A DNA stretch of 64,000 bases from Taenia hydatigena (taxonomy: Eukaryota > Platyhelminthes > Cestoda > Cyclophyllidea > Taeniidae). This document shows, in pieces, positions 12,340 through 25,976 of the stretch (the stretch's first letter is position 1; every line of letters starts with the position of its first letter). Below the pieces are notes generated by a model that worked only from the letters and a program-made list of their open reading frames with translations, ran no database searches and had not been told where the DNA came from. The translations under genes were made by a program, and so were the position numbers. The stretch is taken from contig JADWOT020000297.1 in NCBI GenBank assembly GCA_036345935.2, forward strand, positions 1 through 64,000. Reading direction: 5' to 3'.

Positions 12340-12500
12340 GTAAACGGCTCGTTTAGCTCAGCGTAACAGTCAACTCTTCTGTACTGTCCAAAGCTGGAAT
12401 GCTCTTCTGGTGTCTGACGTCCGCCAACCCTTCGAATGTGCATATCTTTGTCAACGGTTCCATTCACTCACCAGTCCTCCAACATGGAGACATGTCTCCT
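12340..12500 (+). pseudogene. Decayed paralogue of the spacer gene fragment (left arm)
   Basis: It aligns to 34510-34680 and keeps a recognisable IFVNGSIHSPVLQHGD stretch in the same relative frame. Upstream in that frame there is a TAA after FSSA, and a shift seems needed to keep the reading. Similarity seems to continue weakly downstream to about 12800 against 34840. Function unknown; called a relic because the frame is broken. Confidence 0.4.
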
Positions 12501-13182
12501 TTTGTATTGGCCATGTTTATCAGATCTTAAGTTTTAAGTGCCAAATGAACGCCGAGGGCTGCAGTGGGGCCTAAAACCACCACCATCTGCATTGTCGTTG
12601 ATGGACAGACTTAAACTTATCCAAACAAATGTCTTACTGGGGCACAGTGTCACAACCCTTCGCCCCGCTGTTCATCTCTTCGTCAATTTGGTGCGCACTT
12701 GCCACCTATCACCGGGTGGAATGCCATCGCGGTAGCAGACCTTTCATTCCATTAGTACGGATTTTGCGACCCCTGGTTGATTTGATTGTTCCTTGCGCCT
12801 TTGAAGGGGTAACTCGTGATTACCTTTGTCGCCGACAACGTGACCAGGGATGAAGCAGACCTGGGTTGGGATAGTAATGAGAGATCAAGTCTTCATGGGG
12901 TTTCCAACTGCTCCTGTTCTTCTTTTAATGTAAAGCTAATAAGCTCCCCTTCGAAGACCGAGGACCAGAATGCTCCATTTTGCATCGAAGGTGGCATTGA
13001 AGATACGAAACAGTTGTCGAAAGTAATGGCCTGTTGGAAGTTGGGGTGTGTGCCCGCACCCGTGTACGAGGGTGCGCTAGCTGTTGCCAGTAATGTGGAG
13101 TGGTCAATCGCCTCCACCTTTATTTCTCGAATTTGAAGTTGATTTCTCAGTGGTTGGCTTGACATCCACTTGGCATGCATTC

Positions 13183-13240
13183 ATCCGTCCATCCATCCAT
13201 TCCATATCCGTCCGTCCGTCAGTCTGTCCGACCATCCATC
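13183..13240. repeat. CCAT/CCGT tetranucleotide tract, left
   Basis: Imperfect run of CCATCCAT and CCGTCCGT. Mirror at about 56220-56280. Confidence 0.8.
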
Positions 13241-13992
13241 TCAAAATATTTTGCTAATTTGAGGGAAATCGGTGAAGCAAGGTGGAAACGCGATGAACTA
13301 AATGAAATCCTTCTTCAGTCCAGTGGGAAAAGGCGGTCCGTTCCTCCATCACTGATTAAAATCCGGAAAGGCTGTTCAGTATTTTTCGTTTCTAGGAGAT
13401 GCATGAAAATTTAATCAAGACAAATGATTGGCTCCCTTACAAACTCCTGTCCGATTTTCGCTCGAAAAGTTTTGACTTGTCTAAAAATTCCTCCGATTCG
13501 AGAGAAGTAGGAGGCGAAAGTTGTAGGCAAAATTGGTTGATTTTCCCCATAATTCTGAAAATAGCCCATTGTGTTGACTTGGACAATTTCCTGTCCTAGT
13601 TGTCGTCGTCCTTGTTGCCTTACGGACCTGAATCTGTGTCACAGTTAGGACGCTCTAAAAACAGCATTTCCGCTTGTTGAGATGCATTAAAGCAGATGTA
13701 ACCGAGTAGAAATCGGGGCAAGAAGTTTTGGAAGTTGTTTGATTTGTTCGCTTTCGGAGGCACTCCCACTTGCGACCATCTCGCATAATTCACCAAACCA
13801 CATAAAACCCATTCATCAACCTGTTTCGGATTGTTCGAAACTGCTACATTTGATGCCACGACTTGACGATGTGCATGCTGATCCTTCGCTAGCTACTGTC
13901 GAGTCCGCATTGTCCACTGCCTCCTTCGCTGGATTCAGTTTGCGGTTCCCATGCAGTAGGCTGCAATCGACCGTCAGAAGGGAGCCTGTCGT

Positions 13993-16900
13993 TCAAACAC
14001 CAGAGAACACGTATTGTTCCAAATGCAAAATGTCACTCATCTGCAGATTTTGGGTGCTGCCTGAGGAGGAGGGTGAGTAAATGTTAAAATGACTTCTGCA
14101 TGTCATTTCTTTATTTGACTTCCAGAAGAGAAGAGAGATTCACAAACAAAGTTCCACAAACCATGCAGTTGTCAATAGATTAGGCATTCAGTGATAAAAC
14201 AAAGCAAGAACAGCGCCATTGTTTGCTTGAACAAAGCTACCAACATTTCTTTAAGCAGATGCATAGACGGCGATACCAAGGCTGATTCCATCAACACGCC
14301 TCTTCCAATTCAAAGCCACCAAGTAATCTCTCCACCAGGCTCGATAGAATCAGCAATAAGGTGTCTCCCGCATTTGCATGGGATGCTCCCTGTCTAAATA
14401 TTTAAAATTTTAGCTTTTTCTGTATGAGACGACTACATACAAATGGCAGGGTGCTCTTCTATGGCACGGCCAATTGTTGCAATGGTGGCAACTATTCAGG
14501 CCCTCCAATCACGACTCGCCGTCTATCGTCGCTTGCAAAGCATCACCACTTCCGGTGCACTTCGGTCTTACGTGCCCGCATGGATAACACCAACTGCTGG
14601 TGATCATCGAGACGAGGTGTCTCCATCTGGCCTGAAAGTTCACGTTGGTTCGACGCTTCGCGCTACCGATTTCGCCTTTATTTGCCTCTTGCCCGCCTAA
14701 TTCTTCCTGCTGTGCTAGATGCAAGCTGGCCGTCTCGGTACTTTCCTGTTCACAAGTAAAGGGGTCTGCTTCAATCTAAAATAAAGCAGTAAAGTAGGGG
14801 AGGCACAGGATCAGGAATGGGGCTGGGTGTGGCGTGGTGAGTCATTGGGCGAGAGATAGAGAGGCAGCGATATGTTGAGTTCAAACCAACTAGCCATCCA
14901 ACGAACGACCAAGGGAGAGCTTACTTCGTCCAGTATGGAACTGTCAATCTGATCGTCTAAAAGGACAGGTTTGAAGGCGGCAATGAGACGAATGTGCCTT
15001 CGCACTCTGATACATTCAAGGATAAAGACACAGACAGACGTGCCTACCTGTATCCTTGCTACCCCATCTGATGCGACTCCCTAAAAGAACAAAAATAGGA
15101 AATGGACAATGACGCACATACACACACGTACACGAAATTAGGACAGACAACCAAACAGAATCCGAAACACAGTGTTCACCTGCACAGTGAAGAGTATGCA
15201 GGTAGACTTAAGAGGGAAGGACACACGCTTACCCAACATTGCAGGGCGCCACGCTGACACAATCTCTACAAGGAGAACAAACAGTGGGCAGTGAGATAAG
15301 CACCTAACAGTTTGGCCAACCTGCAAATTACGGAGTTGGAAGTAGAAGCAACGCGCTCACCTTCGCTCTCGAGAGAGTAAGCGTAAGGGTAGGAGATGGA
15401 ACAGATAGGGGATGGTGCCGGACAAACTAAAGCGACAGTACAGAGTTGGAGATGGAAGGTGTTTTGCATACCAATCTAAGCTATGCCAAAACAACTGTTG
15501 GTCATCAGTGCAGTGTAATTTAGTCAGATTCAGTCTAGTCTGTGCTAGTCTGTTCTAGGTTAGGAATCTTGGCACTATTTATTCATGTCATAATCAAAGG
15601 TAAGACCAGTAGAGCGATAAAGGAACTTACTAAGAGGGCGTTTGCAGAGGATGAGGTAGGAGGAGAAGGCAGGGGCGACCTGATGTTGAAATCGAAGAAA
15701 ATGAAGAGAAGAAAACCAAGAGGGAGCCAAAGGAACAAGGTGTTCTCGTGGCGCTAAAGTAGAAAGTTAGAGGTAAGGAAATATAAATGCAGGCGACTAC
15801 ACACTCCTCTTCCTCGAGTGACTTGAATGCATGGAGCACACACGTTAGGATGCAATGCAAGACGCAACACTTGAGAGCATATCCAACCCGGTAGACGATA
15901 AAGGTGACACTCACCAAAGACGCGTTGAAGTGGGGTGTGGGAAAGAAGGAGGCGACAGGTGGGCTCCCATCCCTCCATTCCGAGAATGCCATCGGACCCT
16001 ATTCTTGTGTGTGCCCTACGATCCCTAATATCTGAGAGGAAGAAAGGAAAGACCTCATGTCACATCGCACGCAGTTGTGTCGGGCCGATTAGGCGGGCCA
16101 AGCCAGGGCGTTGCAGTTGACTTGAATGGTATCGTAGGAAGGCGTCTCTAAACATGAGGTTCTGTCAACCCGCGCTCTTCTTTCCCAATTCATCCAAGCC
16201 TGTCACAATATAGCCTAGGTAGCTCATTTAGCCTGTTATATTCCAGTGCAATCTAGTGTGATCTAGTTGGACCTAGTCATGAGCAACGTGCTACACTGCT
16301 TCCACAGTGGGGCATGAATATGGGGCACTTTGTTGCACTCCACTAGGTCTGCTGCTACTGCTGCCACTGTTTATTTAGTGCTCGTCAACATATGCAAGAA
16401 CCATTATAAGCAAGTGCAAAACAGTCAAAGCAGTGAAGGGTATGCATTAAATTAAAAGAATCGGCCACATACCCCTAAAGGTTTCTATGCAGCTAAAAAA
16501 TGGGTGCCTCTGGTGCCAATTCGCTACATCGTGCTTGGACGAATCCTTGCCTCGCATCACAAACGACACCAGAGGCGCATGCAGTTCATCCACACACGTG
16601 AAGTGATCTGCATGTTCATCTGAAAGAGACAAAAGAACGATTGCGCTAGAGGCGAAGCAGAGGGAGTGAGAGAGGAGGAAGGAGGATTGAAAGTGGAAAC
16701 CGTTGGATGACTCCGCACGGCGCTTCAATGCAGCCCTCTTTATTTCCTCCCTTCCTCCCACCTTTTCATGAAATGTTGCATTCACCCACGCACCTAACCA
16801 CTTCACTGAGTTAAATATGAAGCATTCAGCTTAATGGAGGGAACATGGGTTTCGTGTCAAAAGCATACGTAAAGAGACTAAGCACAGCTTTTCCTTACTA

Positions 16901-18778
16901 AGCGTTGCACATAGGATGCCAGATGCAATAATAGCGACATGACGCACGCAAAAGAAGCAAGGGAGAAGAAAAGGAAGGTGACACAAGGAAGCGGAGGAAG
17001 ATGAGGTCGGTAGCACAACTTACCCCTAATTTCTACTATATCTACCTAGTTTGGTCCTCTGACGTCTCCAGAACGGCGGAGTGGGAGGTAGAAGCCGACG
17101 AAGAAACAAGAATAGAGACGACGGAAATGAAGAGCAAAAAGAAGACCGCAGGCGAGTAGAAAACGAATCGGGGCGGAGGCAACGATGAAGAATTGAATGG
17201 CGGGAACTATACAGTGAAACAAAATGAGAAGAACCAGATGAATTAGCGCGTAGAGGAACATGCTCCAGATCTAGGTGCGCGAGTATAATTGACCTCCTTG
17301 AAGCTGACACGTGTAAATCGATTACTTGCACGTGTCGCGCGGGGGCTGGCTCCCAGTGACGCCGCCGACTGGTGCAGGCTTCGCCCATCATTCCTTGTTG
17401 GTGGTGCTTTTGCAAGGGCAAGCATCACCTGCTTTTGTACTTTTCCACCTCAAGCCACTTTTCTGCATTGTTGTGCATGCAAAGGAGACAATGCCAATGT
17501 GCTCCGATTAAAATGCGTCGCCCTATCGAAATTGCCTAACTTGACTTCTTTTTCCCACGCTTTTCCTTAAGCTGGTTACCTCTTGTAAATTCAAACTCTT
17601 CTCTGCTCCACATCAAAGTGCCCACCTCAATCTGAATGAAGGAAAAGAGCAACAGCCGATATAAATTAGGCCAAGGGAAGCGGATGGACGGATAGGATGA
17701 TGGTGAAGTGATGGCGAATCGATAAGGCATAATTATCAATAAACCAGTTCAACTCTCTTGCAGCTCTTTTGTCGGTGTGCAGCAATGTTTTTGCAAGAAC
17801 GCCTAGATAAAGTGCGTTGGTGGAAGTGTAATATGAGTGCTACCTCAAAGGACGTCTCCAGTGGCAGCGTTGACGCCGCGGTCGGTGATGTCGTCAAAAA
17901 CTGGCCATCTTGACTAACGCCGACATGCGTTTGACTGACAGGTCCACTACCTTGCCAATTGGAAACCACTCTTCACTTGAATTGGATATGGACTGTTACA
18001 TATTAATGTGGCAATCACTATCACGCTCTGCCTTCTCATGAAATGGTTCCCCACATGTTGTGACTTACAATTGCGATCTCCTAGGCAAACATAGCCAAAC
18101 AAATGCCAGATTTGCCCATTGCACAAATCTAGTATAAACATCAACGATATCCCCCTCAGCTATATTCGCCTACAATATCAGCCGATTTCCTCTGCGGACA
18201 TGAAAGGATCCTGGGTGGAGTGGACCTATAAATAGTGGCATTGGTTTTCAAATCGGGCTGGCTCTCATGCACAATAAGCTGAATGGATACGAAATCGTTT
18301 CGCAGCAAACCATCGTTGACGAGTTAAAACACTCCTACACCGACCTGTAATAATAATATCGCATTCGACGGCGATACGTTACAATACTTACCATGTTTGT
18401 ACAATAATCGACAGCCCTACATAACACAATATTGAGTAAATGCTAAAATCATTTTCCACTCACCCATCCGTGAGACTGTTCGCAGTCCAACTCGTCGTGG
18501 GTCGAGTGGATTGGTAACTGAACCAATCGGCCAGGCAGACAACCAATACGCAACGAATGCACAGCAGGTGGTCTTATCGATTGTATTGATCCAACAACCA
18601 TCAATTAACCACCAAATGCGGATGAGTCAGCAACGAGGCGTCTTCTGAGGAGAGCACAGGCCACTCACGCATGCAGTGGTGGCTTGAACAAGCCTTCTCG
18701 TAGAGGCTGTTAACCAAGTGGGTGGTGGGAATGAGAAGGCAAGAATAGGACAAGCAACAGCAGCAGCAGCACCTTCCA
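13993..18778 (-). CDS. Candidate multi-exon gene, unknown family (left arm)
   Basis: Mirror of 50687-55470. Exons in order of reading: an exon ending at 17844, then 17580-17631, 16473-16619, 15915-16031, 15361-15426, 15233-15265, 15048-15080, about 14925-15004, 14572-14775 and 13993-14118. All these frames are also open here. Differences from the right arm include Asp/Gly in the read-through after the 53437 exon, one fewer CTG in the 5' tract, and a rewritten short intron (43 nt here, 38 nt right) with a better pyrimidine run before the acceptor. Both arms may therefore carry a usable copy. Confidence 0.45.
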
Positions 18779-20139
18779 CTGATAGGTCATTGCAATTGAT
18801 AGACAAATATGTCTTTCACTTTCCTCCTGACTACTGCTTTTGGCTCTTATTCATCCACTTCGCAGTCTACGACGTGAGTCAGCGATTCTGCACGATGAGG
18901 AGATTTCCGCGATGAAAGCATGCTATTACGTCAATAGCAGCAGAACGCGAACAAGTGAATGGGGAGAGACGTCTTTTCATTTTAGCTTTTGAAATCATTG
19001 ACGCCACTGAATGTTTGCACTTATCAGTTCGATGGCGCCTGGGGCTCCTGGCACTCGATTGGTGGTGGTAAAATGACAGACTTACTTCGCTAGGCTATTT
19101 TCTACCACAGCTCTTATTCTTCTTACTGATTATGTCTGATCTGGTGTCAGCTTATTACGATGCCTTTGTAAGCACCTCTGCACCAATTGAAGTTGGATTA
19201 TAAGCATCCCTCTTCGAACCTCGGAGGTAGGTGCAATCTCATAATACATTTTAAGTGGACTTCAGTGCATATCATGCGAAAGGACAGCGCCGCAGACGGG
19301 AGAAGATTTGCAAGAAAAAATTCTGCTTATTTAACTATACTTGCACTTGGGTCAAAACCTTGCAGCACCACCTGTTTGATTACAAACCACGAACGATAAT
19401 AAAGGCCTGCCATTCATCTCCTCTGACTCTTCTCCTTGTAAACACTGTCTTGAAGCACCCAAGTGACTTATTTGCGAGCATCCTCGCAAGCAATTCTTTT
19501 ACATGGCATTCAATGCATAGGCACGGAGCCTTTGGTGGATGAGACGCATCAACTTAGTCCTCCCTCCCTCCTTCTACGGCCTTTGAGCCGTCCCATGTAA
19601 TCGCGGATTGTGATTGGTGGATAACTGTGACATGACTGTCCTCCTCATCAGATGACAATGCCGCGGCTTATAAGAGTGGCATTGGGCACAGCCCAGCTTC
19701 ACTCTACTCTTCTACTGACTAAGGATAGAACATAGACCATAGTCACGTAGATCATAGATCAAAGCGCTTTTATCACAGCATCGTAGGTGCCATACTGGTA
19801 GGTTAAGTACGAATTGCTTGAATGGCTAGCTTTGTGTCCTTGAAGTGGGGGTGAGAGCCTTCATTGGATTTGTCAGTGTATAGTGTCGCCTTATTAAGAG
19901 CTGTTACTCACTTTCATCTTGTCTGTGGAACTCCACCGAATAAAGGAAAGCATCACACAAGGAGATGTAAACGCGAGAAGTGAGTATTCATGTCGTGCAT
20001 CAACAGGATTGGCCAGTGTCTACCTGGGTTACGTTCAGCCTCGCAGTAATGAAATCACCGATCCTTCGTCCGACGCTGCGCAAATTCGATGGAAAAGTTC
20101 TTGCCTTACAGCAATCAACAATGAGCAGCATAACTAGAC
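18779..20139. other. Left arm between the candidate gene and unit B: nothing assigned
   Basis: Short frames only (for example 19255-19542 plus, 95 codons, unrecognised). A TATA-like CGGCTTATAAGAG occurs at 19663-19675 but no gene start could be tied to it. Confidence 0.3.
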
Positions 20140-20198
20140 TTAGGAGGTATAAGACTTGCACACAGTTAGAGTTACATCCATTTCCACAATCTTACGCA

Positions 20199-20540
20199 TT
20201 ATGTACAAATTGATAGAGAAGTGGTTGTGCGAAGGCAACCGATGAGCCTGTCGTCACCACCAAAACTGCCCATTCTCAAGTTCACCCAGTACGTTCCAAT
20301 AGATGTGATACCTGTTACGGCTAACCACACCTCGAGCTGTAGTGGCTGTGCTTCTTCCAGCCCAATTTCATGCAATGCACGTCCGAGTTCGACCTTAATT
20401 AAATAAATTCGCACAGCTTTTTCGCCCTCCTGCTTCGAATCATTTGTTAAACGCAGTGTCACGTTTGCATTGGAAGAATCTGCACTCATCCTGTTGTCAG
20501 ACGCTGATCCTTCCTCCAAATAATCACCCCCTCCTCCCAA
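20199..20540 (-). CDS. Conserved 113-codon frame of unknown function, unit B left arm
   Basis: Paralogue of 5379-5669 with 17 extra residues at the N-terminus (MGGGGDYLEEGS...). No recognised domain. Identical to the right-arm copy. Confidence 0.3.
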   Translation of the reverse strand: MGGGGDYLEEGSASDNRMSADSSNANVTLRLTNDSKQEGEKAVRIYLIKVELGRALHEIGLEEAQPLQLEVWLAVTGITSIGTYWVNLRMGSFGGDDRLIGCLRTTTSLSICT

Positions 20541-21510
20541 AACCCACTTGTCGCAGGTGCTTACAATGGGTGATCAACTCATGTGTCTCAAACGGAATCC
20601 GCCCTCATAGGACAACTTTTTCTCGATGCGCATTTGCATTATACAGTGGGAAAATAGCGAACGTAGAGGTAGTTTGTTGCTGCCGGTGCAAACAATGACG
20701 ACATGCAGCCTCCTCCCAATTGCATCGTCGTGCCGCATTTGATGTTGAACACTACAGAGGAAGATTAACTACAATCAGGTTCTAAGTTCTTTGATGTGGC
20801 AGGCAATTGACAGCAAGCCCATTCTTTAAGTGTCCACAACCCCAAAGAATAATGCTTCACGTGTCCTTGAAATATTTGAACTCGTCTGCTGGTAGGTGCT
20901 CCACAGAATCCTTAGTCTTGGCTACTTACAAACTCATCAGTAGCAGAGAGACTAAGTAGACGTGAACACTGATGCATTGTAAAGCAAAACAAAACTGGTG
21001 GAAGGAGGTAAGATAAATGTATGAATCCGGAACAGTAGTAAAAGTAAGTATCGTCAGCAGTGAACGCATCCAAAGAAAATCCAATTCAGTGCTATAATCC
21101 AAAAAAACACACAGAACCACAAATTTCGGGACCGAAGCCATCAACCTCCACAGCAAACGCATAAGTTCTCAACCGTCCTCTCCTTCACCCATATACCCTG
21201 CGAATCTCCAATGGGCCACAAGTACTGACTTCAGCTACGTACTACAGAGCTGGGGCACACATACAAATCCGTTAGTACTTCTGTCGAGGCGTTCATCTAA
21301 CTACACCCACAGCGACATTAGCAGCTGCGAGTTGAGATGGCTGCTAATGGGTACAGCTTGTTGCTGATACCACGATGAAATGAAGTGTTGGTGGGTGCAG
21401 CCGCGGAGCAGATGGAACTGGAGGACCTCACTCCCCCCTCCCCCCCACCACGACCCGCCATCGAAAAGGTACCATCCTCTGCCCTACCGCCTGCTTCAAC
21501 GCTGACTTCG

Positions 21511-21529
21511 TTCCCTTCCTTCCTTCCCT
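21511..21529. repeat. Short (TTCC)n remnant, left arm
   Basis: Counterpart of the 660-bp right-arm tract, flanked by the same unique sequence on both sides. Confidence 0.9.
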
Positions 21530-21845
21530 CCTATGCCCATAACAACCCGCCTAGTAGAGTTGGCAAGCTTTTTCGCCAAATGAAGAAAGCACTTTCAAGC
21601 AGGAATGTGATGTCGACTCTGCTTCTGAAGGTGAATCGACGCTAAAGAAATGCACGAACGGAAGTAGTCAATGTGAATGAGTGAACAAATGGCAGGAGTA
21701 AATGGATACGCAGATTAGAGGGGGATGGGCTGCGTCCTCAATAAATGGACGTTTAGGCGAATGTCAGGGATGCCTGAATGGAAATGCGCAAAGGCGCAGC
21801 CCCAGTTCGTTGGGCAGAAAGTCTCACAATGGTCCAGCGTCTTGA

Positions 21846-21875
21846 CCACCACCAGCAGCAGCAGCAGCAGCAGCC
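21846..21875. repeat. ACC/AGC trinucleotide tract, left
   Basis: A few ACC followed by about six AGC. The right-arm partner (about 46940-46973) has two more ACC-type repeats, so tract length differs between arms. Confidence 0.85.
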
Positions 21876-23912
21876 AGAGCAGCCTTCGCATGGTTGGAAA
21901 GAGCCGACAGCTCCACCCTACCAATCCTTGCATTTTTCGCCACAATCAGCTGCCTTCCCTTTTGTAACCTTTCGACGGACCTAGAAATCCCCTCCCTCCA
22001 CTCCTACTCTCCATCACAATCCTCTTCCATCGCCTTGTCCAATTTATGGAATCCAAAATCGGCTCTACACCTTTCGTCAACCTTCCCTCTCGATCAAATG
22101 TCATTGATTTAAGCTCAGGACACTTGCAGGCCCTCTCTTGTATGATCTCGTCTCTCCTACCGCAGCCATTGTCAGTTGCCATAGTGGTGAAACGTGCAGT
22201 GCCATTTGTGCCCTCAAAAGGCATTATAGAGTGACCACTGATAGACAACGATGGCAATTGCTTTCTGAGAATACAATACACAAATCCTCCACAGTAGGCA
22301 AAAACTGACCCATGCATGACAAGTTGTAGGCACATTGTGCAAGCACAGGCTGGTCGTGAGCTTTCAACGCACAAATTACAGAGGAATGTAGTGGGACTAT
22401 ATTGAAGCAAAGAGGTCAACACGAGAAGGCACTCGAACCGCTTTTCAGTCTCTGTCAAGGTCAACCCAACTTTGGACTGAATTTGACACAAACGGTGGGT
22501 GAAAACAAACAGAATCCAAGGAGTGAAGAAAAGGTTGTACTTTATCAGTTACGAGCTCCGAGTCAGTCACTTCAACAAGAGTCCATTGCTACTGCGTCAC
22601 CACCTTCATCGCCATTCCGTCCGCGCACAGAAAGAGAATGCTACATGCACTGGTCTTCCACCCTACCTTCCCCCCCTCTAAAACGCCTTCATCTAGGCCT
22701 TGTCACCCAAATCAATCTCTTAAGTGGTGAGCACACATTGAACGTGCAGACGATTGCCCACTGACTCTCCCAAATCTGCTCATCAGCTAGACGCGCGCTC
22801 AGTGTCTGTGCCTAGCATTGCCTACCAGTAGGACGAACTCATTGAGAGCTACAAGAGACTAGACAGCTGCATCACAGTCGACTGGGTTAGTGGTGTTCAC
22901 GCACACCTACAACAAAAAAACCCTTCCATCTCCAAACATATTAACACCTCTACACTTCAACCACGTGCCTCACCAATGGAGACACTGTGCACGTAAGCTC
23001 GAAGGCAACTCTTAGGGCACTCTCAAAACAAGCGACTAATCCAAGAGCACTGCCCGCAAACTTAAAACGAGATTCACCAGATGACTTGATCAGAAGAATC
23101 GGTGCAACATCGAGCAGGTAAAACCAAGTTGTTGAGTTGAATACAAAAGTAAGGAGCGAACGAAGAAAATAAAGCGATTAAGAACAAATTATGGATGGCT
23201 ATGTGAACACGGGATACAAATTGATATGAAGTGGCCGAGTACTTCGCGTCATGAATGGGCAAATGGGAGAGCAATAAAATCTTACAAAAGTAGAAAACAG
23301 ACGACAACAGTCAGTACCAGGAACTCAGCCACCCTCGCCTCCAATTCCGTGGCGATAACCTGTACTCGATTAAGGCCCCTTCCCCATTTCTGCCAGCCTC
23401 ACTTCCTGTACCATCGAGGCAGTCCGAATTGTAGCAGTTGAGGCAACATGTTTGCGGTAGGCTGCATCCAGTCCCTCCGACACCTAGCCGTGCGTAGCCT
23501 GCAGTGATGCGTTAGACGTACCACGTACCACAGACTCCACCACCACTGCTTCTCCGTCATCCTTCACCGATGCATCTGTGTCTGTACCCCGCCTGGTTCC
23601 TACGATGCATAAAAGACACCTGCTCCAGTAGTGCGCATTATAAGCCGGATCTTCTCTAATCTCCCTACAATCTCGTGTATGTGCCTTCTCATAGGCAAGT
23701 ATTGCAGTAGTGAAGAATGGTCTTAAAATCGCCCCCTAGGCGTAGCATTTCCTTTCCACCGATTGATTGATCTTACACTTCTTAAGAAGTTTCTCTCAAA
23801 CATCCCCTAGTTGCACCGAAATCCCATCGAGTACACACATCGAAGGCATCACCAACGTTCGGACTTCGTAAGCGAACGACTCATTCTCAACAACTGCGTC
23901 TGCATTCCACTA

Positions 23913-24212
23913 TCAATATGAACAAAGCACTCTCTTGTCAGGATAGAGTGGTGCGCACTCCAGACCTGTAAGAGGACCGCTTAGGAGAAAACAGTGATGC
24001 AATCTTCCATCCCCAGCAATCCTAGCTTTCCTCCCACTCAGTCGCTCAGCCAGAGAATCACTCCACACAGACATGGAGGTGCAGTAGCAACAAATACATG
24101 GCCCATCAATCCTACCCTCTGGCATGCGAATGGCAGTCATGTGCTCAGCATCCACCACTACCACCACAACCACTTCGATGATAGCGTAGGGGTGATTAAC
24201 CAACTGTTGCAT
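23913..24212 (-). pseudogene. Second coding-like frame of the unit, B left arm
   Basis: Open for 99 codons, with a Val-rich run (EVVVVVVVDAEHM), then MPEGRIDGP, SDSLAERLSGRKA and GDGRLHHCFLLSGPLTGLEC. It ends at consecutive TGA and TAG codons; unit A has Leu-Trp there and continues for another 40 codons, which B still resembles after the stops. Unknown function. Confidence 0.35.
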
Positions 24213-24938
24213 CGCTGCTCACACATAAGCCTCGCATGACACCAGCCAAAAGAGGTATGCCACATCCCAATCGCTTTCAACCAAAGGATAGCAGCCATCA
24301 AAGCGGCAGCAGCAGACACCATCACATCCATACAACGTGCTCTAACAGGTCCCATCGAAAACCGTACGAACTCTTTCGATCATCCAATGCATTATCAAGC
24401 AGCCTACGACTTGGTAACAGCAAAACCACAGGTGATAAGTGAGGAAGCATCGCCTCACTTCAACCACTCAAACTCATTACAGGCATTTCAAAACGACAAA
24501 AGGCAGTTTGCATAGGGGTGACAAATTTTAGTGGCAGGTTACATCACAACCGCGGCACAAAATCAGAACGAGTGCAACTCAAAGTCATCAGTCGGGAACT
24601 GAGAGATCCTGGCAATTTAAGTCACCCAATTGGGTTGTCTAAACACGAGTTTGTTGTTCAATACAATCGTCCATATTCGGCAATCAAACACCAGTACCGA
24701 TATTTTGCAGTCTTAGTCAACAAGGCCCACTAATTTTGACAAAGAGTAACTCATGCGCAGTGAAGTCCGAAACTGCATCGAGGCAACAGTCAACTGATAA
24801 AAATCTTCAGCAGCTTTCGGCTAACTTAGAGAAAGCAAGAAAATCAAATGCTCAGATTACATTGGAAATGACTACCGATTAGCCAAAAGAGTTCAAATTC
24901 AATTCCATCAATACATAGTGTAGGAAAAAGAAACTTAC

Positions 24939-25177
24939 ATTTCGGACAAAGCAAGCCTCCGACTCCCTTTCCTTCCCTCCTGCAAGGCATCGACTTACAG
25001 CAAAAACCACATGTTCGTCAGGTTCCGCCACTTCCACAGTCCGTGCAACCAAATCCATAACCTCACGGGCAGGCAACGAGGAAGCAGCGATAGCAGCAAA
25101 ACCATCAGCTGCAGCGACTTCATTTTCAGGTGCAGCAACAACTGACCACTCATTAATAGTGGCATGAATCCGCACCA
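24939..25177 (-). CDS. RA-domain-like exon, unit B left arm
   Basis: An internal exon of 239 nt, acceptor TTTTTGTTTGAAG and donor AAAT before GTAAGTTTC, entering in phase 1 and leaving in phase 0. About 80 residues: a first strand VVRIHATINEW, a loop rich in Ala/Glu, then LPAREVMDLVARTVEV followed by PDEHVVFAVSRCL and a closing FVRN. The order strand - (T/P)AREV helix - hydrophobic helix - PDEHVV strand - FVxx strand is the Ras-association pattern, which is why I propose that fold; no conserved signature proves it. I could not join it to other exons. The unit A copy has a stop and the unit C copy is cut short. Confidence 0.45.
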
Positions 25178-25903
25178 CTTCAAACAAAAAGAGCGCGCAG
25201 AAGTGGAGGGTTAGCGGGTAAGAGTTGCCTCTGCAGCGAGGAATTTTATGGACTAGACATACAGCAAGAGAGACGACGCCAAAGACACACTGATCGTTAA
25301 CCTCTATAATCCATCTGCGCAGATGGTTAGTGCCATACAGGCGAGGATGACTGAGCTGGCGAGGGGATCGTCAGCGATCTCCGGCTTCGTGATCGCGATA
25401 ACGGCGCTGCAGCAAGATGATGAAGGTGGCTGAGGAGTGTAGGTTCAGCAATTGGCTGCTGATCACTGTCTTTGTCGTATCGCATTCCCTACCTGTAAGA
25501 AAAGCAGGGTCATAGTGGAGTGGAAGCGAATGGTTAATGGAGTACGCAGCCGTTATGTGAAGAAAGCAACAGAGTAGATGAAAAGACCTCACAATGAGAT
25601 AACAAAGAGTGGTTATAAACTCAAAACCGAGCAAAACAACAACCGAACACTAACAACAATTCAGCATTTGCAAGTTAAGCACCATGCAGGAATCGACAGC
25701 TGTACAGGAATCACACCATGTGGCCACTCGGCCGAACTTACGGCATAGACTGGCTCAACATTTCCACTTCACTTCCTCATCGCGTGTCAGTCGGATACAG
25801 TGTTTTGCATTCTAGCCTTATGATACAGGCCAAAACCAAAGAGACGTCAAGACCACTCCAGATCTCCCACACCAATTTATTTACCACCATTTTTTTTCTG
25901 CAA

Positions 25904-25976
25904 ACTCACGAGACCGAATTCGAACCCCACACTTAGAAACCATGACGACTAAGAGCAGCTGAGCTACCAGTACACA
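25904..25976 (-). ncRNA. tRNA-like Pol III promoter segment (SINE-like), left arm
   Basis: Mirror of 42823-42895: B box 25916-25926, A box 25958-25969 on minus, both unchanged. Confidence 0.5.

Larger units (their letters stand above)
8564..13992. other. Left arm between unit C and the multi-exon candidate
   Basis: Short open frames only. Read on minus, as in the right-arm plus strand, some look coding-like: 10404-10646 (80 codons, ADDASRIFVAEVVEFRIEW), 9813-10061 and 12893-13180 (95 codons). On plus, 12816-13136 over the last of these is equally plausible. None could be assigned or spliced with confidence. The stretch near 11690 (AAATTCATGCATGAC then GTGTGATTGGCGAG) resembles unit C at 62980, so a fourth, more decayed unit may lie here on plus. 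Confidence 0.3.

Noticed and set aside
15630..15992. 120-codon frame as a separate gene
   Set aside because: It reads through a candidate donor (GTGAGTGTC) and intron of the multi-exon candidate on the same strand.
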